This document shows, piece after piece, positions 1 to 5,236 of a stretch of 5,647 nucleotides of DNA. The DNA lies in contig JALSIO010000087.1 in NCBI GenBank assembly GCA_026989995.1, forward strand, positions 1 through 5,647, given 5' to 3'. The position numbers and the translations under genes were made by a program. Under the pieces are notes generated by a model. It did not search any database and was not told where the DNA came from. It worked only from the letters and a program-made list of their open reading frames with translations. Within the stretch, counting starts at the first letter, position 1, and each line of letters opens with the position of its first letter. Origin of the DNA: Myxococcales bacterium (lineage in GTDB: Bacteria; Myxococcota_A; UBA9160; JALSIO01).

Positions 1-183
1 GGCGTGGAGGGAGTGGACCATCCGCCCCGAGACGGTGCGGCTCGCCGCCACGAGCGCCTGGCCGAGCACGTGCCCGCCGAAGACGTGGCGCCACCCCCCA
101 CCGGAGCTCGGGCCCCGGAAGTGGTCGACCTCGATGGTCTCGAGATCCAGGAGTTCCACGAGCTCCCGCACGATCTTCCGCAT
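1..183 (-). CDS. tesB: Acyl-CoA thioesterase II (TesB family), N-terminal part, cut by window edge
   Basis: The enzyme hydrolyses acyl-CoA thioesters to free fatty acid and CoA in the cytoplasm. Only the first 61 residues are in the window; the family is usually about 280-300 residues with two hotdog domains. What is visible fits the start of the first hotdog domain: an N-terminal helix with the LLDLE motif (about residues 11-15), the FRGPSS stretch (23-28), a WRHVFGGHVLGQALVAASRT segment (about 32-51) matching the family's VFGGQVLGQAL signature, and VHSLHA at the cut end. The catalytic Asp/Gln/Thr residues of TesB lie in the missing part, so activity cannot be judged. The ATG at 183 is chosen because homologous sequence starts almost at once and a GGGGAGGAG Shine-Dalgarno sits 2 bp upstream. 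It lies downstream of dnaE2 on the same strand, 222 bp away, so it probably has its own promoter. Confidence 0.9.
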   Translation of the reverse strand, partial: MRKIVRELVELLDLETIEVDHFRGPSSGGGWRHVFGGHVLGQALVAASRTVSGRMVHSLHA

Positions 184-185
184 GG

Positions 186-194
186 CTCCTCCCC
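186..194 (-). promoter_or_regulatory. Ribosome binding site of tesB
   Basis: On the minus strand the sequence GGGGAGGAG is followed after 2 bases by the ATG at 183. It is a strong Shine-Dalgarno core, with the inner GGAGG a little further from the ATG, and it supports this start for tesB. The dnaE2 and response-regulator starts in this window lack such a site. Confidence 0.7.
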
Positions 195-241
195 GGGCGC
201 GGGCGCAGGATAGCCGACGGCCTCCGCTCGGCGGGCGTCGC

Positions 242-263
242 GGCGCGGGGCGGGCCCCGCGCC
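242..263 (-). terminator. GC-rich 9-bp hairpin between dnaE2 and tesB, possible terminator
   Basis: GGCGCGGGG (242-250) and CCCCGCGCC (255-263) are perfect reverse complements around a CGGG loop. The hairpin lies about 140 bp past the dnaE2 stop and about 60 bp before the tesB start, so it could end dnaE2 transcription before tesB. There is no T-tract on either side, so it is not a classical Rho-independent terminator. In sequence this rich in G and C, such stems also arise by chance. The rest of the 222-bp gap (184-405) shows no ORF, RNA gene or clear promoter. Confidence 0.3.
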
Positions 264-405
264 CGGATGGGGCTGCGATGGGCACGTCGGGCGGGAGCCC
301 GCGCGGCCATCCCGCGACCCGATTTGGCCTTGCGTGAGCGGCTCGTTCCCGGCTTCGTCGGGCGGGGTCGGCCTCATGCAGGCGATCGCGCCCGCCACTG
401 CGCCG

Positions 406-3400
406 CTAGCGGTAGTTCCGGTCGGGAGGCAGGACCTCGGCGCCCGGGTGCGCGGCAGGCGGCGGCCCGGTGGGGGCTCCCGGCGCGGGGCGTCCCGCGG
501 CTCCCTCGCAGGGGGTGGCGCGGGCCCCGGTCGGCCCGACGGAGGGGTCGGGGAGGAAGAGGGGGCGGAGGCGGTGCACGAGCAGATGCACCACGCCGTC
601 CCGGCTCTGGATCCGCCCCTCGAGCTCGAGCAGCGGGGAGGCGTGCAGCGGTGCCCGGAAGCGCCGGAAGGTGCGCGGGGTCAGGATGGCGTTGGCGGTT
701 CCGGTCTCGTCCTCGAGGGTGAGAAAGCAGAGTCCCCCCGCCGAGCCCGGCCGTTGGCGCACGATCACGTGTCCGGCCACCCGGGCGCGGGTCCCGTCCC
801 GGGCCCGGCGGAGGGCCCGGGCCTCGAGCACGCTGCGGCGGCGCAAGGTGGGGCGCAGGTGGGCCATCACCTGGGGTCCGGTGGTGAGCCCTGTGCCCCG
901 GTAGTCGGCGAGGGTCCGCTCGAGGGGAGTGAGCTCGGGGACCGGGAGCTCCGCGCCCCCCGCACCGGCGCCGGCGAACAGCGAGCTCCGATCCCGCTCG
1001 AGGGCTGCCACCTGCCACAGGGCCGCCCGGCGGGCGTCTCCCCCGCCGGGCAGGGCACCGATCTCGGCCAGGGTCTCGAGCTCGTTCCGGCGGAGGGAGA
1101 CCCGCCGGAGCAGGTCGCCGGTACTCAGGAAGGGCCCTCCCTGCCGCCGCTGCGCCTCGAGGGCGCGGGCCGCCTCCTCGCGAAGGCCCCGCACGTGGCG
1201 GAGGCCGAGGCGCACCGCGAGCCGGGTGCGGGGGGAGAAGGGCTCCGCTTCCGACACCGGTTCGAGTCGGGTGCGGTAGCCGGAGGCGTTCACGTGCACC
1301 GGCCGCACGATCACGCCGTGGCGCTGGGCGTCCTTCACCAGGGTGGCCGGGCTGTAGAAGCCCATGGGCCAGGCGTTGAGGAGCCCAGCCAGGAAGGCCT
1401 CCGGGTGATGGGCCTTCAGGTAGGCCGAGGCGTAGGCGATGAGCGCGAAGGAGGCCGCGTGGGACTCCGGGAATCCGTAGCGCGCGAAGGAGAGGATGCC
1501 GCGCAGGATCTCCTCCTGCGCCTCCGGGGGAATGTCGCGGGCCTCCATGCCCTCCCTCAGCCGCGACTCGAGGCGGGCCATCCGCGCGTTCGAGCGCTTG
1601 AAGCCCATGGCGCGGCGGAGCTCCTCGGCCTCGCCCCCGCTGAATCCGGCCGCGGTCATGGCGATGCGCAGGAGCTGCTCCTGGAAGATCGGCACTCCGA
1701 GCGTGCGCTCCAGGATCGGGCGCAGGGAGGGGTGCGGGTAGCGAACCGGCTCGCGTCCCGCCCGGCGCTCCAGGTAGGGGTGGACCATGCGCCCCACGAT
1801 GGGACCCGGGCGGATGATGGCCACCTCCACCACGAGGTCGTAGAAGCGCTCCGGCCGCATGCGGGGGAGGGTCGCCATCTGGGCGCGGCTCTCGATCTGG
1901 AAGACGCCGACCGTGTCGGCGCGGCGGATCGTCTCGAAGGTGCGGGGATCGTCCGGCGGGATCCGCGCCAGGTCGAGGTCGAGCCCCCGCGCCTCCCGGA
2001 GCAGGCGACGCGCCTCCTCGAGCGCGTTCAGCATCCCGAGCCCGAGCAGGTCGATCTTGATGAGGCCGAGGTCGGCGCAGTCGTCCTTGTCCCACTGGAT
2101 CACCCTCCGGCCGGGCATGCGCGCCGGCTCGATGGGCACCACGTGGTCGAGGGGCTGGCCGGCGACCACGATGCCGCCGGTGTGCTGGCCCAGGTGGCGC
2201 GGCAGGCCGCGCACCTCCTGCACCAGGGCGAGGAGCTCCGCCACCCGGGGAGCATCCGGGTCCACCCCGGAGCTGCGAAGGAGGCGCCGGAGCTCGGCGG
2301 GATCCGCCGACCCCTCCCACTCGAGGCTGCCGAGCAGCGTCGCCAGGCGGTCCACGGCGTCGGATTCGAGGCCGAGGACCTTGCCCATCTCCCTCACCGC
2401 GGAACGCGTGCGGTAGGTGATGACGGTGGCGGTCATGGCCGCGCCGCGCTCGCCGTAGCGCTGGAAGACGTACTGGATCACGCGCTCACGGGGCTCGCCG
2501 GAGGGGAGGTCGAGGTCGATGTCCGGCCACTCCCCCCGCTCCTCGGAGAGGAAGCGCTCGAAGAGCAGATCCATGCCCACCGGATCGACGGCGGTGATGC
2601 CGAGGGCGTAGCAGACGGCGCTGTTGGCGGCGGAGCCGCGCCCCTGGCAGAGCATGCCCTGTTCCCGGGCGAAACGCGCGATGTCGTCGACGATGAGGAA
2701 GTAGCCGGCGAGGTCGAGCCTGCCGATCACCGCGAGCTCGTGTTCGAGCTGCCTCCGGACGCGACCCGGCAGCGGCGTGCCGTAGCGCCGACGGGCACCC
2801 TCGAAGGCGAGCCGCCGCAGGTGCGAGAGGGGGCTCTCCCCCCCCGGAACCGGAAAGCGGGGAAAGCGGTAGTCGAGGTCCTCCAGGGTGAAGCAGGCCC
2901 GCTCGGCGATGCGGGCCGTCTCCCGGAGCCAGGCGGGACGGTCGGCGAAAAGCCGCCTCATCTCCCCGGGTGCCCGCAGGTGGTGCTCGCCATTGGGGAG
3001 CAGCCTCCGGCCCGCGGCGTCGAGGGTGACGCCGGCCCGGAGCGCGTGGAAGGCGTCGAGCACCCGCCTGCCGGAAGGGCGGGCATGGCGCACGTCGCCG
3101 GTGGCGGCGACGGGGATCCGGAGGGCCTCCGCCAGATCCACGGCGCGGCGGGCGGCGGCCTCCGCCGACCGGTCGAGGGTGCGGGAGACATCCACCGCGA
3201 GGTGCTCGCCGAAGACCCGCCGGAGCCAGACGAGCCTCTCCGGGCGAAGCGCGCCGTCGGCCCGGACCAGGGCGGTGAGGCCACCCGCACGGGCTTCGAG
3301 CTCCTCGGGCAGGAGGAGGAATTCCCCCTTGCCCCGCCGGGCCTGGCCCAGGGTGAGGATTCGACACAGATTCCGGTAGCCCTCGCGCGTCTCCGCCAGG

Positions 3401-3723
3401 AGCAGGAGGCGCCAGCCCCCGGCCGCTTCCGGCTCCGAGGGGCCGCGGGGGGCGGGCCGGGATCGGGGCGGGGTCCCTCCCCGGCCGGGCGCGGCGGGGA
3501 CTTCCGCGAGGGTCACCTCGGCGCCCACCAGGGGGCGGATCCCGGCACGCCTGGCGGCGGTGAAGAAGCGGGGGGCGCCCGAGAGGCCGTGCAGATCCGC
3601 CAGAGCGAGGGTTTCGATCCCGAGCTCCGCGGCCCGGTCCACCAGGTCCTCGGGATTCGAGGCCCCCTCCAGGAAGGAGAAGGCACTGCGGCATCGGAGC
3701 TCGGCATGGCCGGAGGGAGCCAT
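406..3723 (-). CDS. dnaE2: Error-prone DNA polymerase DnaE2 (ImuC), complete
   Basis: This is a C-family DNA polymerase of the DnaE2/ImuC type, which carries out mutagenic translesion synthesis during DNA damage, usually with ImuB and the beta clamp. It has 1105 residues, normal for the family. A PHP domain covers about residues 6-220, with AELRCRSAFSFLEGAS near the start. The polymerase core carries GRGSAANS (about 361-368), the catalytic pair in PDIDLDLPSG (D403, D405) and the third aspartate in LIKIDLLGLGML (D558). QWDKDD, FQIESRAQM, VAIIRPGPI, GVPIFQEQ, YGFPESHAASFALIAYASAYLK and PMGFYSPATLV are also present and typical of DnaE2. A helix-hairpin-helix region follows, then an OB fold (about 976-1050) and a Pro/Ala/Gly-rich tail ending at TAG. 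The ATG at 3723 is chosen because family homology starts about seven residues later. The frame stays open upstream to 4299, but that stretch lacks family sequence and overlaps the regulator gene. No good Shine-Dalgarno precedes it. The PHP metal-ligand positions look degenerate (R10/R12, L44, R212). No imuA or imuB is adjacent. Confidence 0.95.
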   Translation of the reverse strand: MAPSGHAELRCRSAFSFLEGASNPEDLVDRAAELGIETLALADLHGLSGAPRFFTAARRAGIRPLVGAEVTLAEVPAAPGRGGTPPRSRPAPRGPSEPEAAGGWRLLLLAETREGYRNLCRILTLGQARRGKGEFLLLPEELEARAGGLTALVRADGALRPERLVWLRRVFGEHLAVDVSRTLDRSAEAAARRAVDLAEALRIPVAATGDVRHARPSGRRVLDAFHALRAGVTLDAAGRRLLPNGEHHLRAPGEMRRLFADRPAWLRETARIAERACFTLEDLDYRFPRFPVPGGESPLSHLRRLAFEGARRRYGTPLPGRVRRQLEHELAVIGRLDLAGYFLIVDDIARFAREQGMLCQGRGSAANSAVCYALGITAVDPVGMDLLFERFLSEERGEWPDIDLDLPSGEPRERVIQYVFQRYGERGAAMTATVITYRTRSAVREMGKVLGLESDAVDRLATLLGSLEWEGSADPAELRRLLRSSGVDPDAPRVAELLALVQEVRGLPRHLGQHTGGIVVAGQPLDHVVPIEPARMPGRRVIQWDKDDCADLGLIKIDLLGLGMLNALEEARRLLREARGLDLDLARIPPDDPRTFETIRRADTVGVFQIESRAQMATLPRMRPERFYDLVVEVAIIRPGPIVGRMVHPYLERRAGREPVRYPHPSLRPILERTLGVPIFQEQLLRIAMTAAGFSGGEAEELRRAMGFKRSNARMARLESRLREGMEARDIPPEAQEEILRGILSFARYGFPESHAASFALIAYASAYLKAHHPEAFLAGLLNAWPMGFYSPATLVKDAQRHGVIVRPVHVNASGYRTRLEPVSEAEPFSPRTRLAVRLGLRHVRGLREEAARALEAQRRQGGPFLSTGDLLRRVSLRRNELETLAEIGALPGGGDARRAALWQVAALERDRSSLFAGAGAGGAELPVPELTPLERTLADYRGTGLTTGPQVMAHLRPTLRRRSVLEARALRRARDGTRARVAGHVIVRQRPGSAGGLCFLTLEDETGTANAILTPRTFRRFRAPLHASPLLELEGRIQSRDGVVHLLVHRLRPLFLPDPSVGPTGARATPCEGAAGRPAPGAPTGPPPAAHPGAEVLPPDRNYR

Positions 3724-3731
3724 GCCCGGAT

Positions 3732-3751
3732 TTTCGCCATGCTTTCGCCAT
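3732..3751. promoter_or_regulatory. 11-bp-period direct repeat next to the dnaE2 start, possible operator
   Basis: TTTCGCCAT occurs twice, at 3732-3740 and 3743-3751, so the half-sites are 11 bp apart. The core reads TTTC-N7-TTTC. Alpha-proteobacterial LexA boxes are direct repeats GTTC-N7-GTTC with the same spacing, so each half-site here differs by one base. The repeat overlaps a -10-like GAAAAT (minus strand) and lies 9 bp upstream of the dnaE2 ATG, a position where a repressor would act. Regulation by LexA is an inference; dnaE2 genes are commonly SOS-controlled. Confidence 0.35.
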
Positions 3752-3770
3752 TCCGCCAGGGTGCCCCGGG

Positions 3771-3860
3771 AAGCCCGGGAAGAGCCCGCAGAACGCCGTA
3801 GCACGCCGGAAAACCGCGCAAAACCCCGCAAGGCCCCGCAAAACCCCGCAAAGCCGACAG
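3771..3860. repeat. Degenerate 10-bp tandem repeat with phased A-tracts
   Basis: Successive 10-bp blocks from 3771 follow the pattern AAACCCCGCA. The best four are 3811-3850 (AAACCGCGCA, AAACCCCGCA, AGGCCCCGCA, AAACCCCGCA). Blocks on the left are more diverged (AAGCCCGGGA, AGAGCCCGCA, GAACGCCGTA, GCACGCCGGA), and AAGCC begins a last partial one. GCAAAACCCCGCAA is repeated exactly at 3818-3831 and 3838-3851, 20 bp apart. Short A-tracts recur every 10 bp (3810-3813, 3820-3823, 3840-3843, 3850-3852), close to one helical turn, as in intrinsically bent DNA. The 10-bp unit is not a multiple of three, so this is not a protein repeat. Confidence 0.75.
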
Positions 3861-3863
3861 GCA

Positions 3864-3886
3864 GGCACCCCCCGGCCGGGGGTGCC
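3864..3886. repeat. Inverted repeat upstream of the response regulator
   Basis: GGCACCCCC (3864-3872) and GGGGGTGCC (3878-3886) are perfect complements around a CGGCC spacer. The wider element is a near-perfect palindrome, GGCACCCCCCGG/CCGGGGGTGCC, with one extra C. It ends 29 bp before the regulator's GTG, so it could be a dimer-binding operator or a hairpin at the 5' end of the regulator transcript. The function is unproven. Confidence 0.5.
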
Positions 3887-3892
3887 CGGGCC

Positions 3893-3902
3893 CCGCATGC
3901 GG
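3893..3902. repeat. 10-bp perfect palindrome CCGCATGCGG
   Basis: CCGCATGCGG sits directly before the -10-like TATGCT (3904-3909) and 13 bp upstream of the regulator's start codon. It may be part of an operator together with the inverted repeat to its left. A similar palindrome, CCGCTAGCGG, spans the dnaE2 stop codon at 403-412. Both could be chance in DNA of this composition. Confidence 0.3.
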
Positions 3903-3915
3903 TTATGCTGCCGCC

Positions 3916-4323
3916 GTGGCATCCGATCTCGCGGTCCGGGTCATGGTGGTCGACGACGAGCCCACCCTGCGGAGGCTCCTCGGCCGGGCCCTCGAACGCG
4001 CCGGTTTCCGCGCGGAGACGGCCTCGGACGGGGAGGAGGCGCTCACCCTCATCGAGGCAGCCGGCCCGTCGGCCTTCCGGGTGGTGCTCATCGACCTCGA
4101 CCTGCCTCCCCGCGGCGGGGCCGATCTCTTCCGTCGGCTTCGGACGGCGCACCCGGACACCGGCGTGATCCTCACGAGCGGGAGCGCTCCCCCCGCCGCC
4201 CTCGCCCGCGAGCTCGAGGAGAGCGGCGGCATCTTCCTGGCCAAGCCCTTCGCGCCCTCGGCGCTGGTGCGGGAGATCGGGAAGCTCGCGGCCCGCCACA
4301 CGGCCCCGGTGGGCGGACCCTAG
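3916..4323 (+). CDS. Single-domain (CheY-like) response regulator
   Basis: This is a stand-alone receiver domain of 135 residues with no output domain. It would be phosphorylated by a histidine kinase and act by protein contact. The acidic pocket is VVDDEP (D13, D14). The phospho-acceptor is D60 in VLIDLDLP, with proline four residues on as in CheY. The switch Thr is T87 in ILTSG, and the conserved Lys is K110 in LAKPF. All key residues are present, so it should be functional. The GTG at 3916 is preferred over the ATG at 3943 because it leaves a complete first beta strand (VRVMVVDD). It has no Shine-Dalgarno; a TATGCT hexamer 6 bp upstream raises the possibility of a leaderless transcript. 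It is divergent from dnaE2 and converges on the broken crotonase gene. The partner kinase is not in the window, so its pathway is unknown. Confidence 0.88.
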   Translation: MASDLAVRVMVVDDEPTLRRLLGRALERAGFRAETASDGEEALTLIEAAGPSAFRVVLIDLDLPPRGGADLFRRLRTAHPDTGVILTSGSAPPAALARELEESGGIFLAKPFAPSALVREIGKLAARHTAPVGGP

Positions 4324-4335
4324 TCGGCCCGGGCG

Positions 4336-5198
4336 TCACTTCCGCGGCGGCGCGGGCGCCTTCCCCGGTTCGCGAAGGTCGCCCCGGCTGGCTTCCAGGC
4401 GGCGGAGGGCGAGCTTCGCGGCCGGGACCCGGCGCTCGGCCCGCCAGGCATCGGGATCGCTCCCCGGTGCGGGCCGTCCGGGGTTGGCCATGGCCCAGTA
4501 GTCGTGGAAGGTCGCCTCGATGGCGTTGGTGAACCCCCGCAGGTCGAGGGTCCGGTTCACGGCGAGCTTGGGCGAGGCGGAGGTTCAGCCGCGGGTTCTC
4601 CGCGACGCGGCGGGCGTAGGCGAGGGTCTCGGACCCGAGCTGCTCGCGCGGGTAGACGCGGCTTACGAGGCCGAGCTCCCGGGCCTCGTGCGCGGTGAGG
4701 AAGCGGCTCTCGAAGAGGAGCTCCTTGGCCGCCCGGGGGCCGACGTCCCAGGGCACGGAGAAGTACTCGACGAGCCCGGCCCGGAAGAGTGCATCCTCGG
4801 AGGCGAAGATCGGGTCCATCGCGCTCGCGATCATCCAACCCCCGTAGATGCAGTGGCCGTGGACCATGGCGATGGTGGGGATGGGCAGGTTCCGCCAGCG
4901 GAGCGTCAGCTCCAGGTTGTAGTGGCGGAAGGCGTCGTAGTAGGGCCCGCCCCAGGTCCCGACCCGCTCCTGCGCCTCCCGCTGCTCCGGCGTGCCGAGG
5001 TCGTGCCCCGCCGAAAAGTGCGGCCCCTCCCCGGAGAGCACGATGACCTTCACCTCGGGATCGGCCGCCGCGGCGCCGAGCGCCCGGTCGAGCTCGCCGA
5101 GTATCCGCCAGCTCTGGGCGTCGCGGTACCGGGCGCGGCGCGAGGCGCGCCCGGGCGATGGGGCCGGACTTCTCGCGGATCACGTCCCGGTCTTCCAT
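4336..5198 (-). pseudogene. Enoyl-CoA hydratase/crotonase-family gene with two frameshifts
   Basis: The gene encodes a crotonase-fold protein acting on acyl-CoA. It is readable only by changing frame twice. Frame one runs from the ATG at 5198 (MEDRDVIREKSGPIAR) to about 5142. Removing one base near 5137-5138 continues as RYRDAQSWRILGELDRAL, VIVLSGEGPHFSAGHDL (oxyanion-hole motif, about residues 62-67) and IYGGWMIASAMD (about 117-128). Removing one G from the GGG at 4570-4572 gives NLRLAKLAVNRTLDLRG and runs to the TGA at 4338-4336. The repaired protein would have 286 residues, a normal length. The canonical first catalytic Glu of enoyl-CoA hydratase is Met (about 122) here, as I recall also for a crotonase subfamily that shares the VEYF-PW motif, so the exact reaction is uncertain. 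GAGGAG lies 5 bp before the ATG. It is 38 bp downstream of the sulfatase gene. Either a recent pseudogene or sequence errors would explain it. Confidence 0.85.
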
Positions 5199-5203
5199 GT
5201 CGT

Positions 5204-5209
5204 CTCCTC
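5204..5209 (-). promoter_or_regulatory. Ribosome binding site of the crotonase gene
   Basis: GAGGAG on the minus strand, 5 bases before the ATG at 5198, fixes the start of the broken crotonase gene. This supports reading the N-terminal MEDRDVIREKSG segment as part of it, although it lies in a different frame from most of the protein. Confidence 0.65.
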
Positions 5210-5211
5210 GC

Positions 5212-5233
5212 GGGCCGCCCGAGGCCGCGGCCC
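5212..5233. repeat. Small inverted repeat in the sulfatase-crotonase gap
   Basis: GGGCCGC (5212-5218) and GCGGCCC (5227-5233) can pair around an 8-base loop, and the right part includes the palindrome GGCCGCGGCC (5223-5232). It lies in the 38-bp gap between the sulfatase stop and the crotonase start. It has no T-tract. It may be a weak intercistronic hairpin or a chance result of composition. Confidence 0.25.
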
Positions 5234-5236
5234 CGC

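Larger units (their letters stand above)
3724..3915. promoter_or_regulatory. Shared divergent control region of dnaE2 and the response regulator
   Basis: This 192-bp stretch separates the dnaE2 start (minus) from the response-regulator start (plus), so it must hold both promoters. No stop codons interrupt several frames, but none of the translations resembles a protein. It contains, from the dnaE2 side, an 11-bp-period direct repeat, a degenerate 10-bp tandem repeat, an inverted repeat and a short palindrome, each listed separately. Weak -10-like hexamers are GAAAAT on the minus strand (3735-3730) and TATGCT on the plus strand (3904-3909). I see no convincing -35 for either. Confidence 0.6.

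Noticed and set aside
382..389. GCGATCGC octamer resembling the cyanobacterial HIP1 element
   Set aside because: I noticed only one copy, in GC-rich DNA where the octamer is expected by chance. Nothing else suggests a cyanobacterium.
403..412. CCGCTAGCGG palindrome over the dnaE2 stop codon, paired with CCGCATGCGG at 3893-3902 as possible flanking sites of a mobile dnaE2 unit
   Set aside because: The two differ at the centre, are only 10 bp long, and there is no integrase, transposase or target duplication. Chance is the simpler explanation.
334..3801. Open frame of about 1155 codons on the plus strand, antisense to dnaE2
   Set aside because: It lies exactly opposite a clear DnaE2 polymerase. 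The translation is rich in Gly, Glu, Ala, Pro and Arg without any recognisable domain. Such long shadow frames are expected opposite genes with G/C third positions.
3771..3860. CRISPR array in the tandem repeat region
   Set aside because: The units are only 10 bp, degenerate and directly adjacent, with no spacers and no cas genes nearby.
3771..3860. Repeat-containing small protein encoded across the tandem repeat
   Set aside because: The unit length of 10 bp changes frame at each copy, there is no ribosome binding site, and the translations in all frames look like composition artefacts.
3724..4299. N-terminal extension of dnaE2 by up to 192 codons
   Set aside because: The frame is open, but the extra stretch crosses the repeat region and the response-regulator gene on the other strand. 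It has no family sequence, and DnaE2 homology begins right after the ATG at 3723.
4336..5198. Programmed frameshifting in the crotonase gene
   Set aside because: There is no slippery heptamer, stimulatory structure or internal Shine-Dalgarno at either site. Two events in a metabolic enzyme would be without precedent that I know of. Mutation or sequence error is more likely.
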